DNA from: Limnanthes douglasii subsp. nivea
Lineage: Eukaryota; Streptophyta; Magnoliopsida; Brassicales; Limnanthaceae
DNA length: 64,000 nucleotides
Reading direction: 5' to 3'
Assembly (NCBI GenBank): GCA_036936605.1
Contig: JAUPFV010000004.1
Coordinates: 124,001,706-124,065,705, forward strand
This document shows positions 46,075-55,377 of the stretch, piece by piece (position 1 is the stretch's first letter; each line of letters opens with the position of its first letter). Under the pieces are notes generated by a model. It had not been told where the DNA came from. It did no database searches and worked only from the letters and a program-made list of their open reading frames with translations. Position numbers and translations under genes: made by a program.

Positions 46075-48876
46075 ATGAGAAGATACCCTAGATACAATAG
46101 ATTTAAACCCAGAAGACCAGTAAGATCAAAGAAAAATCTTTTTCCTGGTTCCAGTAACCAAGTATTCGGGGCCTACGATTATCTTTGTATTTCTCGAAGA
46201 GCCAAAGAATACAAAGCTGCTGGGTTGATCTATAACGGTCCTCACTCTTCCTGCACCACTTTTAAATACGGCAACTTCAATCCAAACCTTGCCACTTCGT
46301 CTTCACCTCTAGCTTCTAACCCAGAAAACAACTCAACGACCTCTTCTTTCCAAAATCCAGCCAAATCTTCGCTACTAAGACCTCATCGAAAATCTAAAGC
46401 AGTTACTTTAGACAAGCCACCCACTTATAGCAAATCACAACTCAAATCACCTGTCCTTCAAGTCGAAGAGACAAAAAACCCTCAATCCAAAACACTTCCT
46501 CCTCAATTCGAGGCTATCAGAGCTAAACGTACCAAAAAATCACCTTTCTTAGTAATGGGTGAAGAAGCAAAAGCAAAAACCTCTTCTACTCCTCAACACT
46601 CTCCTCCTCCCCCACAAGAAGTGGATGAGACTACACCAGAGTGTAGTCAGCCAATTCCTGTGACTCAACAAGAGTCACAAATTCGAAGTCACTCCGAGGA
46701 AGGTCACAAAAAAGATGATTCAGAAGCTACTGAATCTGATGCCGAGGAAGAATCCGAGGCTGATGGTGTAATTCCCCCAAAGAAAACTCAAAGGAAAAAG
46801 GGTCTCATTACACTGCCTAAGAACGTTGCCTCCTTAGTTCAGGAAAATCTCAAGCCCCTTTCTGCCTGGTACATTCTTGCCTTAAAGAATGTACCTTACA
46901 GCTACTACCTCGAATCAGAGAAGGAGCAACTCAGAAAGCTATGGGGGTTAACTGACAATATGATTCTTCGATTACCAGTTGAAGGAGAGACACCCTTGAA
47001 CTGTCAAAAAGATGAGCTAGTTGTGTACCCTGAGCTCTTCAACTGGGGACTTCGGTTTCCCCTTGATCCGATGATAGTAAAGTTCTTCGAAATCCATCAA
47101 CTGTGCCCAACACAGGTCACTCCGAACTTGCTCTTTACCTTATTTTCAGCAATCATGGTATCAAGGCTTGGAGGCATCCCCCTCGAAATCGAGGACTTCA
47201 TTTCAGTAACTAAAATTTCAAATGGCCCAGTTCTGCCATTTTACTACCTAACCCTTGAAGACAATTTAAAAATCATTGACGACCTCCTCGAAGCTGATAA
47301 GATCTGGAAACAAAGGTTCGTCTTCCTGTCAGGTGCCTGGGAAAACGGCAAAGATATTTCCGATGTGAATCCTTCTAAACTTACTCTCACCTGGAGAGAC
47401 AGTAGTAAGTGATACTTTCCTTTATCTATGTGGTTGTTTTTGAATCAATTTATTTGGCTAACTATTTGTGTCTCTTCAGAAATTCCGAGGCGATTTAAGA
47501 GTCGTCGAAAAGAAGCCAAACTTATCTTCCAGAAAATGGCGGAGTGGGCTGAAAAGGCTTGGGGAAATGGCTTCCATTCAGCATTTGATCCTATTAACTT
47601 TGTTAATAGCCATCTTTGGCGAATATCACTAGGGGCTGACTTCCCTGAAGATCCGATGACGCCACCAGATCCTCTTCTAGCAGTTCAAAGGATTCTTGCA
47701 CCAGATGGAAAGTGCTACCTCCCACTTCGGAATCGAAGTGACAGTCATCTTCCTTTAAAGAAAAAAGGAAAGAAGAAACCCAGCACCAGCAAAACTAAAC
47801 CTCCCACTACTTCGAAGAGTGTAAGGAAGAGAAAAACGTCTGCACCTTCGCTTCCCACCATATCCGAAGAAGAACAGCCCATCCTGGAAAAGACAAAGAA
47901 AAAAGACACTTCTCCAAAAAAGAAAGAGAGTAAGTCTAACAAGCCCAATGACAAGAATGAGGCTGATATATTAGAGGCTGTGCTAGCTTCCGAGGCACGA
48001 GGTAGCACTTTTGTTGAGGAAAATCCTGAAGGAGGTATAACCCTGGGAGATAAACAAATAGATGACTATCTAAACCTCGAGGACTTCAACTCAAGTGGAG
48101 ATTTTGTATTTCCTGGCTCTCAACCTGCCAACGTTGCTCCCCCAAGTTCTACTGATGCTGCTACAGCTTCAACATCTAATCCTTTTGCTCCTGTTCATCA
48201 ACCATTAGTATTTCCTCACTCAGAGAAATCCGATGAGGTAATTTCAATTCTTCAACCTTTCCCCAATCTAATTTCTGCTGTCACGAAATTATACGAAGAG
48301 GTGAGCAAATCTCAAACCCAACTGGAACGTCTTGCCCAAGAGTTAGCTAGCAGTAGAAAAGAAACAGAGTCTGAAAAGACTTCGAAAAATGAAGCACTCC
48401 AAAAGTTCGAAGCTGAGAAAAAACAGCTTCTTGAAAAACACAAGGAGGAAGTCGAAGCGCTTAAAACTACTCATCTAGAAGCTCTTGAAAGTCTGAAAGC
48501 TGAACATTCTACTGCCATCTCCGATGCTACTGCACTTATTAAGGAGACAAAAGATAAACTGGAAAAAAGCCAAAGTGAGATTACTACACTTCGAACAGGA
48601 TTCGAAGAAGAAAAGAAAGCTGCAGTCAAACAGGCTGAAACTAAGGTTAGTTCTGTGATGCTCGAAGGCATGAAGAAAACTCAAATTGATACATCTATTC
48701 AGCTTCTTCGAGAAGTGCATGCTGCTTGTCCAAGATTAGATTTATCAGACCTTTGGAAACGAGTTCCAGAAGATCAGCGTCCCAAGGAGGCTTTCGAAGC
48801 GCCACCAAGCTCCTCCTCAGAAGATGCAAATAGTTCCGAAGAGGAATCATCAGAAGGAGAAGAAGATGATGCCTAA
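46075..48876 (+). CDS. Antisense gene (aORF): putative gypsy-type domain and coiled coil, one intron
   Basis: Two open frames of 445 and 482 codons join through an intron (47405-47479) to give a predicted ~908-aa protein. Exon 1 starts at ATG 46075 with a very basic N-terminus (RRYPRYNRFKPRRP), a Ser/Pro-rich linker, an acidic block, and at residues ~315-440 a domain with VYPELFNWGLRFPLDPMIVK and LGGIPLEIEDFI. That pattern is the 'putative gypsy type transposon' domain (PF04195 type). Exon 2 adds a Lys-rich region, a ~130-residue coiled coil (LERLAQELASSRKETESEK onward) and an acidic Ser/Glu tail. It lies opposite to gag-pol and converges with pol. Antisense extra ORFs are known in Tat-lineage elements but their function is not established. 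No Env-like signal peptide or membrane segment is visible, so an envelope role is unlikely. Nuclear or chromatin association is only a guess from composition. Confidence 0.85.
47405..47479 (+). other. Predicted 75-bp intron of the antisense gene
   Basis: The donor is GTAAGT (47405-47410), the acceptor is a T-rich tract ending CTCTTCAG (47479). The intron contains an in-frame TGA, so it must be removed to join the two frames. Splicing splits a codon after its first base (A|AA) and joins the two long open frames exactly in register. T-rich composition fits plant introns. Confidence 0.8.
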
Positions 48877-49054
48877 TAGGCTAAGCAACTTGTTTTTGTT
48901 TTTTGTGTATGTGATTAAGTACTCCCTCCTTTTCTTTTTGTAAACTTCGTATTTTATTCCACGAGGAAATCACTTATTATTTTTTTTTTATCTTAAATTT
49001 CTGGTGTACTTGTTTAAACTGGTTATTCTTAAACATAAATGCTTAAGTCTTGAC

Positions 49055-49272
49055 ACTTCGAAAAATAGACGTACTCATAAGGCGTGGCACCTCGAAAAAT
49101 AGATGCACTCATAAGACGTGGCACCTCGAAAAATAGATGCACTCATAAGACGTGGCACCTCGAAAAATAGATGCACTCATAAGACGTGGCACCTCGAAAA
49201 ATAGATGCACTCATAAGACGTGGCACCTCGAAAAATAGATGCACTCATAAGACGTGGCACCTCGAAAAAATT
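49055..49272. repeat. 34-bp tandem repeat array, 6 full copies plus a partial
   Basis: The unit begins ACCTCGAAAAATAGATGCAC and ends ATAAGACGTGGC. Copies start at 49055 (diverged), 49089, 49123, 49157, 49191 and 49225, with a partial one at 49259. All but the first look identical. The array lies between the convergent 3' ends of pol and the antisense gene, where Tat elements are known to carry variable tandem repeats that can seed satellites. Confidence 0.95.
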
Positions 49273-49504
49273 TGGTTGTTTCTTCAAAGCTGTCGCTTCG
49301 GAAAATTATTCTTGGTCAACTTTCAAAGATGATCAATCCTTGCCAAATTACCAAAATAATAAATCACATATCATAACAAACAACCAATGGCCAAAAGAAA
49401 TTTTATTAAAAAATTCAATATTAATCAGACACCTCATTAAAACCTTTCTGGGCCAACAGATAAGGAAAGAGTATGTCTGTTTTACAAAAATTCGAAGTTC
49501 AGTT

Positions 49505-52500
49505 TTACTCACAGTACAATTTCAAGTGCTCTATGTTCCAAGGATGCTTGAGCATTCTCCCTTCTCGATCTGATAACCTGTAAGAACCTGGTTTGACCCT
49601 CATTTTAACTTCGTAAGGACCTTCCCAATTCGGAGCCAATTTTCCGAGGTGTTTATCCTTAGTGTGAAGAAACACTTTTCGCAACACTAGATCACCAAGT
49701 TTGAATTCCCTTCTCTTAACTTTAGCATCGTACCTGCTTCTCATTAACGTTTGATAATGAATCACATTTAAATGTGCCTTGACCCTTTTTTCTTCCAATA
49801 AATCAAGTTCCACCCTTCTAGCCTCATCGTTATCTGCATCGGAATATTGTAATAGTCTATAAGAGGGCAACGTAGATTCAGCAGGGCACACAGCGTCCAT
49901 CCCATATACTAAAGAAAAGGGGGTCTCTTTTGTAGCCTCTCTAGGAGTTGTTCTATATGCCCATAATACTTCTTGAAGGAAATTTGGCCATTTCCCTGCT
50001 GCTCCTGCCAAATTTTTCTTCAAGCCATCCAAAATAGATCTATTTGTAACCTCTACCTGTCCATTTGCCTGAGGATGAAAAGGAGTGGAAAAACATTGCT
50101 GTATCCCTTTCGAAGAGCAAAAAGAGTCCATTTCCTTGTTATTAAATTGAGGACCATTATCAGTTGTTATTTTCCGAGGTACTCCAAAACGGTAGCAAAT
50201 GTTGCTTTGAATAAACTTGATTACATCCTTAGCTTTTGTCCCAGCTAAGGGTTCTGCTTCTGCCCACTTCGAAAAATAATCAACCGCAACAATAATCATT
50301 TGTCTTCCTCCAGAAGCCATAGGTAATGGTCCCACCAAATCAATTCCCCACCTATCAAAAGGAATCGCCTCTGAAATTGTCATTAGGGGTACTGCTGGTT
50401 TGTGTATTAAATTTGCATACCTTTGGCAAGTGTCACAACTTCGAACTAATGACTTGGCATCTTGCAAAATGGTAGGCCAATAATATCCTGCCAACAATAC
50501 TCTACGCGTTAAAGCTCTAAACCCACAATGAGCTGACCCATCTCCATCATGCAGTTCGGACAAAACATTCTGAGACTCATCCTTGCCTAAACATCGTAGT
50601 AAAGGTTTCGAAGCAGACCTTTTGTACAGCACCCCATCCAGTACCACATAGCCAAGGGATTTGTACTTTATTTTCTTGAGCAAGTGTTTATCCATAGGTA
50701 ATATTCCATTTGAAATAAAGTTTAACAAGTCAAACCTCCAATCTCCTCGAGCGCACGTCGGATTATTTACCACCTCATCAACCACTTCACATTGCTCAGG
50801 ATTTGATATGATCGAAGGCGATGGTTGTGTTATAATCCATGGGTATTCTTCTGAGTAAGCCATCGTTGCCAAAGAATCAGCCATAGTATTGTTTCCTCTT
50901 CGAATATGCTCCACTTCTACATTTTCAAACTGCGCCATCATCCCCCGAAGTTCTTGTAGGTACAAAACCAAACGCTCCTTTTTAGCTTCTGATACCCCTT
51001 TAACATGGTTAACTACCAACTGTGAATCTGTTTCCAAGCGCACAAACATTGCTCCACAAATCTTCGCTAACCGCAACCCTGCTAGCACAGCCTCATATTC
51101 AGCTTCGTTATTTGAAGCATGAAAGCCAAATTTTATAGCTTGAAACATAAATTCCCCCGTTGGTGCCACCAATTCTACTCCTGCACTTGACCCTTTACTA
51201 CTGGATCCCCCATCAGTTCGTATTGTCCACGCCGGATTCTCATTCACCTTTTCTGCATCTTTCTCCTCGGATCTGCTTGAGTGAAACTCCACCAAAAAAT
51301 CTGCTAAAGCTTGAGCTTTGATAGCTGTTCGAGGAGAAAATAGCACATCGAAATCTCCCAGTTCCACAGACCACTTGGTCATTCTCCCTGAAATATCTGG
51401 TTTTTGCAAAACATTTTTTAACGGATATGAAGTTCGAACTACAATTGTATGTGCCTGGAAATAAGGGCGCATTTTTCTTGCTGCCACTACTATACACAGT
51501 GCCAATTTTTCGAGCTTCAAGTAACGTTTCTCAGCATCAACCAAACTTTTGCTAACATAGTAAACTGGCTTCGAAATTTTTGTGTCCTCACTGATCAAAA
51601 CTGCGCTTACTGCATAATCTGACACTGCTATATACAAAAATAACTGCTCACCTTTCCGAGGCTTTGTTAATATTTCAGGAGAGGACAAAAGATTTTTTAT
51701 CTTCAAAAAGGCTTCTTCACAATCCGAAGTCCACTCAAAATTATTGGGTTTACGCAGCACCTGGAAAAAAGTCAAGCACTTATCTGAAAAACGAGAAATG
51801 AATCTGTTCAGAGCTGCTAACCTGCCTGTTAACATTTGCACTTCTTTGATATTCCGAGGTGAAGACATCGATATCAAAGCCTTCAACTGTTCTGGATCCA
51901 CCTCGATTCCTCTTTCACTAATCATATACCCCAAAAATTTGCCAGATCGGACTCCAAATGTGCATTTTTCTGGGTTCAACTTCAATTGGATGGCTCTAAG
52001 ATTCAAAAACGTCTCTTCTAAATCATCAATATGCTCATCATCACTTTTGCTTTTAACAAGCATGTCATCGATGTACACTTCGATATTTCTCCCAATCTGT
52101 GAAGCGAACGCCTTATTCATCAGCCTCTGATATGTTGATCCAGCATTTTTTAATCCGAACGGCATTACTTTATAGCAGTGCAGGCCTCTATCAGTAATAA
52201 AAGTTGTGCTTTCTTCATCATCTGGATTCATTCGAATCTGATTATACCCCGAAAAAGCATCCATGAAAGTCAGGATTTTATTTCCCGAAGTTGAATCCAC
52301 TAACTGATCAATTCGAGGCACCGGGAAAGGATCTTTTGGACAGGCTCTATTTAAATCCGTGAAGTCCACGCACATTTGCCATTTTCCATTTTTCTTTTTT
52401 ACTACCACCGGATTAGCCGTCCACCTCGGATAATTGGCCTCCCTAATGTGCCCCATCTTGTATAACCGATCCACTTCGGCAACTATGGCCTCAGATTTCT

Positions 52501-52810
52501 CCAATGAAAAAGCCCTTCTTTTTTGGATAATTGGTTTGACCTTCGGATCAACCGCTAGGCTATGACATATGATATTGCTTGGGACCCCTACCACATCTTC
52601 AGATCTCCAGGCAAACACATCCAAGTTTTCAGACAAAAAATTCAACAACTTTTCCCGCATCGACAAAGATAACAGAGTGCCAATTCGAAGTACCCTGCCA
52701 TTATTAAAAATAAATTCCTCTATTTCTTCATTGACCACTACAGAACTCGGGGTTGACCTCGGATCATCAATTCCCTCGTCCGTTTCACCACAAGACAACC
52801 CCCCAAACTG
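49505..52810 (-). CDS. pol: Tat pol: RT, RNase H, second RNase H, integrase
   Basis: About 1101 residues, in the same frame as gag-protease and opened only by readthrough of the TAG at 52811-52813. The frame has no ATG near its start (a TTG stands at 52798 and the first Met comes about 50 residues in). Counting from that TTG: RT at ~90-290 with catalytic VYIDDML (D244, D245); gypsy RNase H at ~350-500; plant-type second RNase H at ~524-648 (WTIRTDGG, NNEAEYEAVLAGL, LETDSQ, MADSLA), a Tat hallmark; integrase HHCC finger (H750, H757, C788, C791) and catalytic D820, D880, E916 with the correct D,D35E spacing. It ends with KHPWNIEHLKLYCE and TAA. All catalytic residues are present, so the enzymes are probably active. 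No chromodomain is visible at the C-terminus. Confidence 0.95.
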   Translation of the reverse strand, partial: QFGGLSCGETDEGIDDPRSTPSSVVVNEEIEEFIFNNGRVLRIGTLLSLSMREKLLNFLSENLDVFAWRSEDVVGVPSNIICHSLAVDPKVKPIIQKRRAFSLEKSEAIVAEVDRLYKMGHIREANYPRWTANPVVVKKKNGKWQMCVDFTDLNRACPKDPFPVPRIDQLVDSTSGNKILTFMDAFSGYNQIRMNPDDEESTTFITDRGLHCYKVMPFGLKNAGSTYQRLMNKAFASQIGRNIEVYIDDMLVKSKSDDEHIDDLEETFLNLRAIQLKLNPEKCTFGVRSGKFLGYMISERGIEVDPEQLKALISMSSPRNIKEVQMLTGRLAALNRFISRFSDKCLTFFQVLRKPNNFEWTSDCEEAFLKIKNLLSSPEILTKPRKGEQLFLYIAVSDYAVSAVLISEDTKISKPVYYVSKSLVDAEKRYLKLEKLALCIVVAARKMRPYFQAHTIVVRTSYPLKNVLQKPDISGRMTKWSVELGDFDVLFSPRTAIKAQALADFLVEFHSSRSEEKDAEKVNENPAWTIRTDGGSSSKGSSAGVELVAPTGEFMFQAIKFGFHASNNEAEYEAVLAGLRLAKICGAMFVRLETDSQLVVNHVKGVSEAKKERLVLYLQELRGMMAQFENVEVEHIRRGNNTMADSLATMAYSEEYPWIITQPSPSIISNPEQCEVVDEVVNNPTCARGDWRFDLLNFISNGILPMDKHLLKKIKYKSLGYVVLDGVLYKRSASKPLLRCLGKDESQNVLSELHDGDGSAHCGFRALTRRVLLAGYYWPTILQDAKSLVRSCDTCQRYANLIHKPAVPLMTISEAIPFDRWGIDLVGPLPMASGGRQMIIVAVDYFSKWAEAEPLAGTKAKDVIKFIQSNICYRFGVPRKITTDNGPQFNNKEMDSFCSSKGIQQCFSTPFHPQANGQVEVTNRSILDGLKKNLAGAAGKWPNFLQEVLWAYRTTPREATKETPFSLVYGMDAVCPAESTLPSYRLLQYSDADNDEARRVELDLLEEKRVKAHLNVIHYQTLMRSRYDAKVKRREFKLGDLVLRKVFLHTKDKHLGKLAPNWEGPYEVKMRVKPGSYRLSDREGRMLKHPWNIEHLKLYCE

Positions 52811-52813
52811 CTA
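52811..52813 (-). promoter_or_regulatory. In-frame TAG between gag-protease and pol (candidate readthrough site)
   Basis: The context is GAG AGT TAG CAG TTT GGG GGG TTG. Gag and pol lie in the same frame on either side. The nucleotides after the stop (CAG TTT) fit five of six positions of the CAR-YYA rule for plant viral readthrough stops. Same-frame stop with no downstream ATG points to translational suppression rather than frameshifting or reinitiation. Confidence 0.6.
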
Positions 52814-55252
52814 ACTCTCCATGAGATCATCAGAACTTTTACCACGTAACCTAAATGCAGCAGCATAACATTCCCTTGCCACCTTTTGGTCACTTCGGAC
52901 TACACCAACTCTGTCCTCGACCACATACTTCAGACACTGGTGAACTGTAGAAACTACAGCGTACATTTTGGCCAACCATGATCTCCCAAGAATAGCGTTG
53001 TAACTTGATGGACAATCCACCACCACAAAAAGTACCTGCACTTTCTTCTTGAAAGGCCCTTTCCCCAAGGAAATTTCACCTTCGAATTCACCTATCACAA
53101 TTGCTGATGCGCCAGTAAACCCAATGATAGTCCTCTCTGATTTTTCTATTCGAGGTGGTGCAGTTAACCTATCATACGTTGACTTAAAAAGCACATTAGC
53201 AGAGCTTCCTGTATCGATCAACACTCGTCGAATCTCCACCCCGCATACTTCTGCTCCAATGACCACTGCATCCTCATGTGGCCCCGTGATGCCCCTCAAA
53301 TCATCTCCGTCGAATATTATAAAAGGCACATCCTTTCTGCTGCTTAGCTGTGCCGATGTACCTCCCTCAATTTGTCTTGTTAAGTTTACTATATGCCTCT
53401 TCCTCGAATTATTGGTGTTGTTGGTCATCGAATCCCCTCCAAATATGGTTAATGATTCAAAAAAGGCACACAGATCTCGAACACGTCCCTGACGCATCGG
53501 CTCATCTATCGACATTAACAAAAGTCGGCTGGGGTCTGGTTCGACATATTCCGAGGCTACATCGAAACCATCTGCCTCACCTGCAACATCTAAAATCATT
53601 AACGCAGTTTCCTGCTTGGAATTGGGATTACCTCCTTTAGGAGCTGTTGTCTTGGCATTCTTCCTGACATACTCCAACAGCTTTCCATTTTCGATCAGAA
53701 CTTGCATCTCCTTCTTCAGAGCAATGCAATCATTTGTATCATGGCCGATGTCCTCATGATACCTACAAAATTTATTATTGCGCTCCTCCCTCGGCCTGTT
53801 AATAGCTGGTGGCTTTCTAAAATTGATTGTTCCTCTTGTTTTTTCATATATTGAAGCCACACTCTCAGTTAAATCTGCATAGTAATCCGGCCTCACCCAC
53901 ACATTCGACCTGGATCTATACTGCTGCTGGTTATTAGAATTATGCTGATTATATCCCCCTTGATACGAGTTCGAGGTTCCTCGGTTAGAAACATTTGGGT
54001 TGTTCTTCGGACGCGAGGGATTGTTGTTTGAGACGTTAGATTGTCCACTCCCCTTTTGAACAATATTAGCGCCTCCTCGAACCCTTGTTGATTCTTCGAC
54101 CTTAATCTGGTCCTCTACCTGAGCCATAAGAGCTCCAAACGTTAACGCTCTGCGCCTCGTAGTCTCATCGGCTAAATCCCCAGGCAACAGCCCCTGCCTG
54201 AACGCTGCCATAGCCACACTTTCCTCACAGTCATCCAGCTCAGCCTTTGTTGACACAAACCTCTTGGTATAATCCTTCAACTTCTCTCCCACAGCCTGCT
54301 TGCACTGTATTATCGTGTCCCCATTGGCTCTCATCTCCTTGCTTCCCACAAATTGTCTGCGAAAAGCAGTGTAGAAACTTCTAAAATTTGCAATCGATTC
54401 CTTAGGAATCTTATTAAACCATTTTAGCGCAGTTCCCTTAAACGTTTGAGAAAAAGCTCTACACACCAATCTATCATCATCTTCAAAATTAGTCATGTAG
54501 TTTTTAAATTGTTCTATGTGGTCATCGGGATCTTGAGTCCCATCGAACTTTTCAACTTTGGAAATATCAAACCGCCTCGGTAGCGGTACAGATCTGATCT
54601 CCCTGACCAGTGGTGAGTCCCTCCAATCAACCCCCTGGACATACTGGTCCTCATTTCTCATCCCCACAGTTGCATACAAGCTGGACTCACCTTCATATTT
54701 CCGAGGCGAACACCTCCGAGGCGAGTATTTCCGAGGTGAGTATACTCGCCTCTCTTTCTTCTTCCTTCCCTCCTTAAACGACTTAGCTGGCCGGAACTCA
54801 CACTCTGTTCCTCTTGAACGGCCTCGAGAACGTTCGTACCTCGGTGTTTCATCAGATTCAGAATCTTCAAAATCCTCCTCATCACTAAAGTTTTCATACA
54901 GTCGCCTTTGTAACTTTTCCTTCCTCTTCTTTATCCCGCTATACTCTTTTTTTTGCTCAGACCGTGCCCTACGCAGCTCATAGTGATCATCACCCTCATC
55001 CATCGACTGATCAGACTGATCATTACGATCGCCTCCTGCTATCTTAGACCTAAGTCTAGCACCATTATTATCTCCTTTCTTTTTTACCAATTCGTCAAGC
55101 TCAGCCACCTTCCTAATCATTTCATTCATTTTTCCTTCAAAGTCAAATTGGACTGATTGAATTGGAACAGATTTACCTGCCTCCTGCAAATCGGATTTCA
55201 GCGTCTCTATCGCCTTGCGAACAGATGGATTGTCACCTTCCTCTGGATTCAT
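52811..55252 (-). CDS. gag: Tat gag-protease
   Basis: 813 residues from the ATG at 55252 (the open frame extends seven codons further upstream without an ATG). The N-terminal ~200 residues contain a short coiled coil, an acidic patch and an Arg/Ser-rich region with three SPRK/R repeats (plus strand 54691-54750). The gag core lies at about 215-400 (VEKFDGTQDPDDHIEQFKNY, CRAFSQTFKGTALKWFN, FRQGLLPGDLAD). A degenerate zinc knuckle, CRYHEDIGHDTNDC, lies near 500. The aspartic protease active site, LIDTGSSANVLF, has its Asp near residue 680, and SYNAILGRSWLAKM follows. The protein should assemble virus-like particles and cleave itself and Pol. It is 13 bases upstream of pol in the same frame, separated by one TAG. 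Confidence 0.95.
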   Translation of the reverse strand: MNPEEGDNPSVRKAIETLKSDLQEAGKSVPIQSVQFDFEGKMNEMIRKVAELDELVKKKGDNNGARLRSKIAGGDRNDQSDQSMDEGDDHYELRRARSEQKKEYSGIKKRKEKLQRRLYENFSDEEDFEDSESDETPRYERSRGRSRGTECEFRPAKSFKEGRKKKERRVYSPRKYSPRRCSPRKYEGESSLYATVGMRNEDQYVQGVDWRDSPLVREIRSVPLPRRFDISKVEKFDGTQDPDDHIEQFKNYMTNFEDDDRLVCRAFSQTFKGTALKWFNKIPKESIANFRSFYTAFRRQFVGSKEMRANGDTIIQCKQAVGEKLKDYTKRFVSTKAELDDCEESVAMAAFRQGLLPGDLADETTRRRALTFGALMAQVEDQIKVEESTRVRGGANIVQKGSGQSNVSNNNPSRPKNNPNVSNRGTSNSYQGGYNQHNSNNQQQYRSRSNVWVRPDYYADLTESVASIYEKTRGTINFRKPPAINRPREERNNKFCRYHEDIGHDTNDCIALKKEMQVLIENGKLLEYVRKNAKTTAPKGGNPNSKQETALMILDVAGEADGFDVASEYVEPDPSRLLLMSIDEPMRQGRVRDLCAFFESLTIFGGDSMTNNTNNSRKRHIVNLTRQIEGGTSAQLSSRKDVPFIIFDGDDLRGITGPHEDAVVIGAEVCGVEIRRVLIDTGSSANVLFKSTYDRLTAPPRIEKSERTIIGFTGASAIVIGEFEGEISLGKGPFKKKVQVLFVVVDCPSSYNAILGRSWLAKMYAVVSTVHQCLKYVVEDRVGVVRSDQKVARECYAAAFRLRGKSSDDLMES

Positions 55253-55350
55253 CTCCAAACAGCGAAAAATCAAACGAAATATGAAAATTCGAACGAAAAA
55301 CTTAAAAAACGAGAACTCGAACGTTGATTTTTGATCTGTTGATCAAGGTA

Positions 55351-55377
55351 TCCTCGCCCCTCTTTCTAGCGCCAATT
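55351..55377 (-). other. Primer binding site region
   Basis: Just inside the 5' LTR the minus strand reads AATTGGCGCTAGAAAGAGGG. The TGGCGCT start is what is expected opposite the CCA end of a tRNA, and this form is common in plant gypsy elements. I cannot assign the tRNA with confidence. Confidence 0.65.

Noticed and set aside
46075..48876. Envelope-like gene that would make the Tat element retrovirus-like
   Set aside because: The gene is antisense to gag-pol, and neither exon of the spliced product shows a signal peptide, membrane segment or fusion peptide. The one hydrophobic run lies in the intron-derived start of the second open frame and is removed by splicing.
49055..49272. Regular 34-bp repeats resembling a CRISPR array
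   Set aside because: The repeats are directly adjacent with no unique spacers, and the setting is a plant retrotransposon. It is an ordinary tandem array.
51744..52130. Open frames opposite pol and gag (for example 51744-52130 and 53049-53492 on the plus strand)
   Set aside because: They are shadows of the conserved pol and gag codons. They have no promoter, no homology and no intron signals, in contrast to the true antisense gene.
52796..52798. Independent start codon of pol at 52798
   Set aside because: The codon is TTG, not ATG. The frame continues unbroken upstream to the gag TAG, so a readthrough product is more likely.
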